From: Anodontia alba
Lineage: Eukaryota; Mollusca; Bivalvia; Lucinida; Lucinidae
Length of the DNA stretch: 64,000 nucleotides
Reading direction: 5' to 3'
NCBI GenBank assembly: GCA_964016985.1
Contig: OZ024824.1
Location: forward strand, 117,510,951-117,574,950
Below the pieces are notes generated by a model. The model worked only from the letters and a program-made list of their open reading frames with translations. It was not told the origin of the DNA and did not search any database. The position numbers and the translations under genes are program-made. Of the stretch, positions 62,201-64,000 are shown piece by piece. How positions within the stretch are numbered: position 1 is the first letter of the stretch; every line of letters starts with the position of its first letter.

Positions 62201-63819
62201 AGTCTGATGGGGTTTACATCACACAATTATTGCTCTTATGCAATGGTAATATGACCATTTATTCACCCAAAGCAAGTATATTAACTGATGAGGATAAACA
62301 AATCATCAACTTACCCTGGTACAAGGGCAACAATTGTTTTATTATACTGGGCCCAGTTGTTCAAAGCTAACAATGTCGTTAGTTAATGATTCGTTAAAAT
62401 TTACATTAAATGATATGCAAATATGCTGAAATATTTTGCTGAAAAAATATAAGTAGTGCAAAAGCTACTCACATTTTTTCAGCAAAAAATCTCAAAATAT
62501 TGTCTATTGAATCTGCTAAAACAGTTAACGAAATGACCCTTAACGAGCTTGTTAAGCTAACAACATTTTGAACAACTGGGCCCTGATCGTTCCCTATAAA
62601 TGAACCATATGAGGTAACATTAGAAAGTGATTGCTGACGTTGCATAAAGTTAACATTACTTTGCCATGACATCATGGCTAGGGTTACATTACTTGGTTTG
62701 ACATCATGGTGAGTACTACTAAAGATGACATCATCAGAGGGTTCAGTAGAACTGAATCATATGAAGTAACATGAGTACAATTTGAATGAACTGTTGTCTT
62801 ATTTTCTGTGAAATATGATTATTGATATATCTAAAAATGTCAACATGGCAGATGACAGAGTGATATTTTTCATTATTATTATTTCTTTTTTATAGAAAAA
62901 AGTTTGACATTTCATTCAAAATGTCTCTGGAGACAATTTGAATGGATTATAATCTAGCCTTATTTTCTTTCAGGAATAAGAAAAAAATGTTTTAAAACAT
63001 TGCAGCTCTTTCAATGAGGAAGCTAAGCAACATCTCTATACCTGACTCCCATAGTGAAGATCCTTGTGTGTTGTGAGTGCTTCATAGCATTAGACAACAT
63101 AGCTTCTTCATTATTGATATGACCATCTGATATAAGAAACACATTCTGTATGGAGCTCTCATGGCGCAGAAGGTAGAAAGTGTGCATAGGTCGTATAACT
63201 TCAGTGTTACCCATTGTAGCTGTCAAACCCTGGAATACAAAATAGCTCTTTGATAAGATGCTTTTTTCTAATGAGTACCCATAATATATTTTTTTTCTCC
63301 ACGGACAAAAACATATGTTGTGGGTGCTCATGAAAAAAGTGAATGTTTTTGTGGAGAAATAAGAAAATTATTTACCCAATACCCACTCTTACCTAAGCCT
63401 ATGATACAATATGGTAAAGTCCTAAAATGTTGAACAATTTGTTTCATACTTTTTGTCCTAAAGTTTGCTTTTTATGTAGTTGTTTCTTAAAAAATAACTT
63501 AGTGGAACAGCAAACAGTGTAGACACTGATCAGACTGCTCCTTCTTGGTCTGATCAGTTTGCATAGCCATTCTGTCTGAAATTTTGGTATACAAAATTTT
63601 AACAGTTTTATAATTTGTGCAGATTTTCTCCTTAGAAGAAGATCCCTGAGTTTTACAAGTCTTTTAGCATTTTTTTTCTGTGACAAGACGTAAAAATATT
63701 CTATCTGTTATAAGACAATTTTATCATCATAGTATAAAAACAGACCTTTATAAATTCTGTTGCCTTTTTCAGATTACTCTGGTTCTTCAAGACACATGAT
63801 GGGAACAGCTCCTTGAAAG
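28598..63819 (-). CDS. PARP4-like (vault PARP) gene with in-frame Snf7/CHMP4-like exons; 5' end outside window
   Basis: This is the gene model obtained by joining eleven minus-strand exons: 63746-63819, 63042-63229, 61851-61950, 56008-56178, 52110-52271, 47311-47502, 44491-44533, 43061-43149, 34803-34974, 32607-32784 and 28598-28721. All have AG acceptors and GT donors, and all phases agree, giving 497 whole codons without a stop. The first six exons match the VWA and post-VWA region of PARP4, the vault-associated ADP-ribosyltransferase. The next two are acidic and low in complexity. The last three match the ESCRT-III core (Snf7/CHMP4), whose members polymerise on membranes. The PARP catalytic and VIT regions would lie to the right of 64000, and the C-terminus lies to the left of 28598. 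The fusion is inferred from phase and from the lack of a start codon in the Snf7 part. Two separate genes remain possible. Confidence 0.7.
28910..30815. repeat. Dispersed repeat, same family as 561-1590
   Basis: Several units carry tgaccttgctgtaaaaag, catatatgggcatg(a/g)(t/c)ggcc and gacagaaggcc(c/a)(c/a)atgtg. Interrupted by AT-rich segments at 29700-30170. Confidence 0.65.
30820..32490. mobile_element. Satellite-bearing element, 155-bp units
   Basis: It starts acaagagctccgccaagc, contains a poly-A run (30937-30966), then about eight units of 155 bp with ctctgctaatatttggtgga and gctccacatcatggtctaac (31368 and 31523 are successive starts). It ends with gacggacggacgcc, a taccccgta stretch and ggcgtata. 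Same plan as elements A and B. Confidence 0.8.
32607..32784 (-). CDS. Snf7/CHMP4-like exon j (ESCRT-III core)
   Basis: The exon runs from a gtatacaatttcag-like acceptor to a gttagt donor, enters at phase 1 and leaves at phase 2. It encodes AALIAIKRKKRYEEQLRQID, then GTLATIEFQREALENAS, then TNTEVLRAVSSAAIALKPA. The KRKKRYExQLxQIDGTLxTIEFQREALENAxTNTEVL string is the most conserved part of CHMP4/Snf7, so the assignment is secure. The segment after TNTEVL has diverged from typical CHMP4. As I recall CHMP4 gene structure, both ends of this exon fall at CHMP4 intron positions. That should be checked against a gene model. Confidence 0.96.
33055..33800. repeat. Tandem array, about 150-bp units
   Basis: About five units with gggccataactgtgttgtaa, caaattccatggatttgt and cacaagatattgagcagaaa. 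Confidence 0.75.
33801..34800. other. Intron sequence, unassigned
   Basis: AT-rich with no recognised exon. A decayed copy of the gacatttcatccatattgca family lies near 34280. Confidence 0.45.
34803..34974 (-). CDS. Snf7/CHMP4-like exon i (ESCRT-III helices 1 and 2, first part)
   Basis: This 172-nt exon has a gagtttctttcag acceptor and a gtaaat donor. It encodes 57 residues: an acidic lead (SLSVDFGKDAEEEQ), then TPEESIRRLRDTEELLLKK, FLEKKVESELAAVKKH and ETKDKK. This is the start of the Snf7 domain, closest in wording to CHMP4 (TPxEAIxRLRxTEEML). The usual N-terminal membrane helix of CHMP4, with its MSxFxKxFG-type start, is absent. There is no methionine in the exon, and reading upstream through the acceptor reaches an in-frame TAG at 35020-35022 without an ATG. 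The exon begins at phase 0, matching the end of 43061. Confidence 0.93.
34990..35232. mobile_element. Hairpin element family F, inverted copy
   Basis: It starts at taccctaagtattcggac and ends at gtccgaatacatatgg, with the central gatgagatgctgtg foldback. It begins about 16 bases upstream of the 34974 splice acceptor on the minus strand and so may contain the branch point. Confidence 0.75.
35348..35535. mobile_element. Decayed TTAA-flanked MITE (family P)
   Basis: TTAA at 35344-35347, then ctactactgctgatactgg; internal atgtgaatttatatcagcaa matches the family. The right end is decayed. Confidence 0.65.
35595..38337. mobile_element. Satellite-bearing element with ctcaggtgagc ends, interrupted by a SINE
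   Basis: It starts acaagaggaccatgatgg followed by gctcacctgag and ends gccttcggctcaggtgagc after a gacgac run. About 13 units of 155-170 bp contain ggcggccatgttttttgacg, gaaatcggtccagtggttt and tttctgacaagaagat. Short minus-strand open frames of about 70-145 codons are repeat artefacts. Confidence 0.85.
35993..36294 (-). mobile_element. tRNA-derived SINE (family S), full length
   Basis: Same structure as 18705-19013, with the tRNA-like head at the right end. It splits a unit of the surrounding array: the unit words ggtccagtggtttctgac appear in altered form on both sides, consistent with a target duplication of about 15 bp. Confidence 0.9.
38338..39312. other. Intron sequence, unassigned
   Basis: Short open frames at 38519-38779 and 39045-39326 have no recognisable domains and no fitting splice context. 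Nothing else is seen. Confidence 0.4.
39315..40013. repeat. Array of about 130-bp units ending in ctcaggtgagct
   Basis: About four units with gacctagtgacctagttttt and aacattcaggcagagtttta. The right end is a hairpin, agcacttcatgctcaggtga, as in the element ending at 38337. Nothing recognised from 40014 to 40439. Confidence 0.75.
40440..43060 (-). repeat. Exon-derived minisatellite, about 31 units of 78 bp
   Basis: On the minus strand each unit contains gaagaagaaacctctgaaga, ctatagtacatattcat, gaatgggaggagg and the donor-like ggtaagttgataaac. These are, in order, the 3' half of exon 43061-43149, its 5' splice site and about 8 bases of intron. Units recur every 78 bp or so (for example 42325, 42405, 42483). 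About 15 units keep an intact GTAAGT; the rest have drifted. There is no pyrimidine tract with AG in the unit, so units cannot act as separate cassette exons. Confidence 0.93.
41588..41796. mobile_element. MITE (family P) inserted in the exon-derived minisatellite
   Basis: It contains the family foldback around gcttctgtagaagct and ends ttcagcatggcaagag before TTAA at 41797-41800. The left end is decayed. It splits the minisatellite between units, so it arrived after expansion. Confidence 0.8.
43061..43149 (-). CDS. Acidic linker exon h, parent of the adjacent minisatellite
   Basis: The exon is bounded by a gtgttatgtttcag acceptor and a gtaagt donor, enters at phase 1 and leaves at phase 0. 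It encodes an acidic stretch, ESPEEGTSEEEISEDYSTYS followed by LEEWEAEEV, which is probably disordered. Reading on through the donor gives two codons and then TGA, so unspliced transcripts would end the protein here. The 3' half of this exon plus its donor is repeated about 31 times immediately downstream (40440-43060). An insertion-type element starts only about 22 bases upstream of the acceptor. Confidence 0.65.
43172..43445. mobile_element. Foldback element family C next to exon h
   Basis: Ends tacgaaaacacgcctat and ataggcatgatttcgtga enclose a foldback of gagtacttgttagaac and its inverse. Other copies: 57781-58058 and, reversed, 45921-46170. It begins about 22 bases upstream of the 43149 acceptor. 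Confidence 0.85.
43495..43700. mobile_element. Hairpin element family E copy
   Basis: Ends gtaaatgtcctagaattttt and aaattttaggacatttacc around a decayed gctccttcaggagc foldback. Confidence 0.8.
44180..44329. repeat. Long hairpin, 150 bp
   Basis: Arms aaaatcagtaaaaatcac... and ...gactttcactgatttt pair over about 65 bases, including ggtcaaagacagattttgtc and its inverse. Confidence 0.88.
44431..44452. repeat. (TG)n microsatellite
   Basis: About 11 TG units. Confidence 0.95.
44491..44533 (-). CDS. Short acidic-linker exon g
   Basis: This 43-nt exon has a ctttcccaacag acceptor and a gtaggt donor. It encodes RKESICSVPSERST plus one base that makes a glutamate codon with the next exon. It has no domain similarity. 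Its assignment rests on splice signals and on entering at phase 0 and leaving at phase 1, exactly what the neighbours need. It lies between two long hairpins at 44180-44329 and 44869-45006. Confidence 0.55.
44869..45006. repeat. Long hairpin, about 138 bp
   Basis: Arms gatcgaacatggtttttca and its inverse near 45000 enclose gggaggtgttgaaaac and its inverse. Partial gtactc-type foldback wording follows near 45095. Confidence 0.88.
45355..45775. mobile_element. Element A short copy
   Basis: It begins aaactagaaatgcgtttgta with tatgcccctaact and ends caaagctgggggcat, with no internal array. Confidence 0.75.
45921..46170. mobile_element. Foldback element family C, reversed copy
   Basis: It runs from acacacctatataatgttga to gcgtgttttcgtaat and carries a shortened foldback. 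Confidence 0.7.
46531..46560 (-). CDS. Possible 30-nt microexon (uncertain)
   Basis: A ctcctgtag acceptor and a gtcagt donor bound 30 bases that read NYSKVKNNFK. The segment could be inserted in phase 0/0 between exon f and the first acidic exon. A second donor (gtaagt) lies 13 bases further on but would break the phase. No family similarity supports it, and joining exon f straight to 44533 also works, so this may be chance. Confidence 0.2.
46888..47186. mobile_element. Element B short copy
   Basis: It begins ataatacctgccactattgt and ends accattgtgtggcagggtat, with about one internal unit and a gacag-rich tail. Confidence 0.7.
47311..47502 (-). CDS. PARP4-like exon f (ITIH-like region end)
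   Basis: The exon is 64 codons in phase 0/0, with acceptor gattttatttccag and donor gttagt. It contains IIELSKEYSIVTQFTSFVAI, then EKREKDE and EELVEKEDVDELAYMGFER. The LSKExSxxTQFTSFVAxEKR string and the EDVDxLxYM string are diagnostic of PARP4 rather than VWA5-type proteins. In vertebrate PARP4 this point is followed by a long disordered linker and the region that binds major vault protein. Here it is followed by short acidic exons. Confidence 0.96.
47578..47819. mobile_element. Palindromic element family D
   Basis: Ends ggctccagttgttcaaag and gttttgaacaactgggccc enclose the perfect foldback gtagcttttgcaaatgcaaaagctac and aaaaaatgtgag arms. Other copies: 54021, 55172, 61569 and 62349. No coding capacity. 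Confidence 0.9.
47820..48897. other. Intron with two small foldbacks
   Basis: Foldbacks at 47875-47950 (around gaattgcctcaattc) and 48262-48335 (arms tttctccacaaaacatatg). A purine-rich stretch (agagatagaagag) lies at 48800-48895. No exon recognised. Confidence 0.55.
48898..51902. mobile_element. Element A copy 2, longer internal array
   Basis: Same ends and flanking domains as 3133-5543 (the first about 970 bp are nearly collinear), but with about 12 internal units rather than about 8. It ends with agttgggggcataataaaa at 51902, about 200 bp from exon e. Confidence 0.88.
52110..52271 (-). CDS. PARP4-like exon e (post-VWA region)
   Basis: The exon is 54 codons in phase 0/0, with acceptor tttcttcag and donor gtatga. 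It encodes ATLKANIAGHEVSTVVST, then a segment containing ILHRLTARAIISDWEDG, and ends DRTDHE. It aligns continuously with the PARP4 segment that follows the VYG(F/Y) strand, including the (L/I)xRLxARAxIxDxEDG core. The last residues join directly to the next exon with no gap relative to the family. Confidence 0.95.
52272..53190. other. Intron sequence, unassigned
   Basis: No exon, tandem repeat or element ends recognised. Confidence 0.4.
53193..53494 (+). mobile_element. tRNA-derived SINE (family S), opposite orientation, decayed
   Basis: The tRNA-like head (cgcggtggttctgttggatg) is at the left end and the tail (gtacaatctcaacacaaacc) at the right. It is the only copy here with the head on the plus strand, and it has a damaged box B region. 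Confidence 0.85.
53611..53797. mobile_element. TTAA-flanked MITE (family P)
   Basis: Flanked by TTAA at 53607-53610 and 53798-53801, with ends ccctagtcctgctgaa and tttagcatgacaagg. The central foldback is decayed. Confidence 0.85.
53850..53945. repeat. Foldback (gtactcataagaaatgcctc)
   Basis: Arms around gcctcagtgaggc with outer ttatttctc and gagaaataagaa. Confidence 0.75.
54021..54263. mobile_element. Palindromic element family D
   Basis: Ends gggcccagttgttcaaag and tttgaacaactgggcc around agcttttgcactgcaaaagct. Confidence 0.92.
54392..54570. repeat. Long inverted repeat, about 180 bp
   Basis: Arms atttcctacaagattgcaag and cttgtaggaaat, with aagactcagatcag and ctgatctgagtctt inside. Confidence 0.8.
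54724..55028 (-). mobile_element. tRNA-derived SINE (family S), full length
   Basis: Same structure as 18705-19013; head at the right end on the minus strand with gagccaccgaggc read in reverse. Target duplication not clear. Confidence 0.9.
55172..55415. mobile_element. Palindromic element family D
   Basis: Ends gggcccacttgttcaaag and tttgaacaactgggcc around agcttttgcatttgcaaaagct. Confidence 0.92.
55559..55997. mobile_element. MITE (family P), split by a second SINE type, abutting exon d
   Basis: Ends cccttgtcatgctgaataaa and gtcagcaagagaaagg are flanked by TTAG (55555-55558) and TTAA (55998-56001). The foldback gcttcttcagaagc is intact. Its interior is interrupted at about 55620-55845 by another SINE. 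The right TTAA starts at position +7 of the intron after exon d. Confidence 0.85.
55620..55845 (-). mobile_element. Second tRNA-derived SINE, nested in the MITE
   Basis: On the minus strand it begins gagcgctgtggtgcagtggt (box A-like) and has gggttcaatcccc (box B-like). The body carries gagcaagagactttatcc and the tail is (att)n at 55620-55640. It differs from family S in every part. Confidence 0.88.
56008..56178 (-). CDS. PARP4-like exon d (post-VWA region)
   Basis: The exon is 57 codons in phase 0/0, with a tgattattttgtag acceptor and a gtaagt donor. It starts VLAHIGKAAQPGLTSVSVDW and ends VVYGYVPNCLM. The SVSVDW and VYGYVPNC segments align without gaps to the region after VWA in PARP4, which resembles the same region of inter-alpha-trypsin inhibitor heavy chains. 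A TTAA-flanked MITE begins at intron position +7, directly after the donor consensus. Confidence 0.94.
56465..56605. repeat. Foldback with ttatttctctac / gagaaataag arms
   Basis: Same family as 12168 and 48262, with a gaggcgtttctaatgaa partial arm. Confidence 0.65.
56832..57025. mobile_element. TTAA-flanked MITE (family P)
   Basis: Flanked by TTAA at 56828-56831 and 57026-57029; central foldback gatcagttggcttctgaag is perfect. Confidence 0.88.
57030..57719. other. Intron sequence with dispersed-repeat fragments
   Basis: Contains a copy of the tttgcatgctggataaaaat / gacatttcatgcaaattg dispersed family (57290-57440). No exon. Confidence 0.5.
57720..58680. repeat. Imperfect tandem repeat with an inserted family C element
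   Basis: Units carry acacccttaccatgagggaa, gtgatgtagcaa and aggaggagatagcatgatgg. The foldback element at 57781-58058 interrupts the first unit. Confidence 0.7.
57781..58058. mobile_element. Foldback element family C
   Basis: Ends ttacgaaaacatgcctat and ataggtatgttttcgtga; central foldback cgttagaactgccttgccga and inverse is nearly perfect. Confidence 0.88.
58690..59250. repeat. Short tandem repeat (ggctagccacat, about 60-70 bp units)
   Basis: Units contain gctagccacataagagaatg and atggacaggtaatccatac; closest copies at 58960-59130. Confidence 0.75.
59300..61490. mobile_element. Satellite-bearing element, 158-bp units, atgcccccgcc ends
   Basis: It begins aaactagaaaaagtgtcc with atgcccccgcc and ends aggcgggggcat after a gacggacgga run. 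About 12 units of roughly 158 bp carry gtttaggagttatggcccgg, atatggaactaagtcaa and gttcatgacacatcgtctca. Its start resembles that of element A. Confidence 0.88.
60552..60775 (-). mobile_element. tRNA-derived SINE (family S), head missing
   Basis: Contains the tail and central domain but stops at atctctacgaaagaat, before the tRNA-like head. Flanked by a perfect 14-bp target duplication (ttaagtcaagggga) at 60538-60551 and 60776-60789. It therefore inserted as a 5'-truncated copy and did not decay later. Confidence 0.93.
61569..61803. mobile_element. Palindromic element family D, 47 nt downstream of exon c
   Basis: Ends gggcccagttgttcaaag and gttgaacaactgggccc. Its arms are in the opposite order from those of 62349-62583. 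Confidence 0.93.
61851..61950 (-). CDS. PARP4-like exon c (end of VWA domain)
   Basis: This 100-nt exon, with acceptor cttttcttcag and donor gtgaga, completes the split serine and encodes STANRHLLRALARVGAGAYE followed by a lysine-rich stretch. STANRH and the VGAG(A/V)(Y/F)EFF pattern match the last helix and strand of the PARP4 VWA domain very closely. It is too short to stand out as an open reading frame. A palindromic element lies on each side (61569-61803 and 62349-62583). Skipping this exon would shift the frame. Confidence 0.93.
62349..62583. mobile_element. Palindromic element family D, reversed, upstream of exon c
   Basis: Same ends, but the acagttaacgaaatgaccc arm lies on the right, the inverse of the 61569 copy. 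Nothing recognised from 62584 to 63041 except a tttgacatttcattcaaaat dispersed-family copy near 62910. Confidence 0.93.
63042..63229 (-). CDS. PARP4-like exon b (VWA core)
   Basis: The exon encodes about 62 residues including TATMGNTEV (the MIDAS threonine loop), QNVFLISDGHI (beta strand with the MIDAS aspartate) and QHTRIFTMGV. These are hallmarks of the VWA domain as found in PARP4 rather than in integrins or collagens. The acceptor is ttgtattccag. The donor is gtatag, after a split serine codon (AG|C) that the next exon completes. The open frame extends past both borders, so borders were set from splice signals and alignment to the family. Confidence 0.93.
63268..63365. repeat. Foldback with tttttctccac / gtggagaaataag arms
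   Basis: Contains taatgagtacccataatata and acatatgttgtgggtgctca as inverted inner arms. Lies just upstream of exon b. Confidence 0.75.
63409..63612. mobile_element. Hairpin element family E copy
   Basis: Starts atggtaaagtcctaaaatgt and holds a decayed cagtgtagacactgatcaga foldback. Confidence 0.65.
63746..63819 (-). CDS. PARP4-like exon a (within VWA domain)
   Basis: The exon is bounded by a tctgttttag acceptor and a gtctgt donor. It begins with two bases that complete a codon from an exon outside the window and encodes 24 residues, starting FKELFPSC and ending ATEFIK. The wording and position match the stretch of PARP4 between the first MIDAS motif and the TxxxGNT loop of the VWA domain. 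The DxSxS half of the metal site is not in the window. The exon ends in phase 0, as the next one requires. Confidence 0.85.
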
Positions 63820-63884
63820 CTAAAACAGAAAAGTAAATGGATAAAGTTAAATGATGAAGCCAGTTTGGGTCCTAATAAATAATA

Positions 63885-64000
63885 TAAGAATCTTAGATGG
63901 GTATGTGGGATGGAAGGATTTTTCTACCCCTCACGCCCATCTAAGATAATTTGTCTTGCATACCTTTCATTTTTGAATGTGGATTTTTAATAATGCAGTC
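63885..64000. mobile_element. Foldback element family G, cut by window end
   Basis: Contains cttagatgggtatgtgggat, its inverse near 63940, and the same cacctttcatttttgaatgt flank as at 22560. Confidence 0.65.

Overview
The window looks like nuclear genomic DNA of an animal, most likely a bivalve mollusc. It is AT-rich, has long introns with clean GT-AG borders, and is dominated by interspersed and tandem repeats: tRNA-derived SINEs, mariner copies, TTAA-flanked MITEs, hairpin elements, and elements that carry internal arrays of about 150-160 bp between inverted ends. The bivalve assignment rests on repeat style and is an inference. There is no operon, rRNA gene, functional tRNA gene or CRISPR array.

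One protein-coding gene is clearly supported, entirely on the minus strand. Six exons between 63819 and 47311 join in phase. They encode the second part of a VWA domain and the following ITIH-like region of a vault-type poly(ADP-ribose) polymerase (PARP4 family). The amino-terminal part (catalytic PARP, VIT and start of VWA in family members) would lie beyond position 64000. Two short acidic exons (44491-44533 and 43061-43149) continue the frame. Three further exons (34803-34974, 32607-32784, 28598-28721), also in phase, encode a Snf7/CHMP4-like ESCRT-III domain. The ESCRT-III exons contain no methionine from the first splice acceptor to the last codon of the second exon, and reading upstream through that acceptor reaches a stop without a methionine. 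Their start codon must therefore come from an upstream exon. The simplest reading is a PARP4-Snf7 fusion gene, which I do not know to have been described. The main alternative is two genes, with the PARP4-like one ending at a TGA just inside the intron after 43061. A weak further exon is proposed at 9070-9115.

The second notable structure is a minisatellite at 40440-43060. About 31 units of roughly 78 bp copy the 3' half of the acidic exon together with its 5' splice site. It lies immediately downstream of that exon in the transcript, inside the intron that joins the PARP4-like and Snf7-like parts.

Layout from left to right: 1-3130 dispersed and tandem repeats; 3133-5543 a repeat element with inverted ends; 5544-6839 a broken mariner; 7.4-16 kb MITEs and satellite-bearing elements; 16-21.6 kb a 108-bp array between two short-unit arrays; 23.5-27.3 kb a 93-bp satellite with a nearly full-length mariner inside; 27.45-27.85 kb a LINE fragment; 28.6-35 kb the Snf7-like exons among repeats; 35.6-40 kb arrays; 40.4-43.15 kb the exon-derived minisatellite and its parent exon; 44.5-63.8 kb the PARP4-like exons separated by SINEs, MITEs and hairpin elements. 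Several elements lie within a few tens of bases of splice sites.
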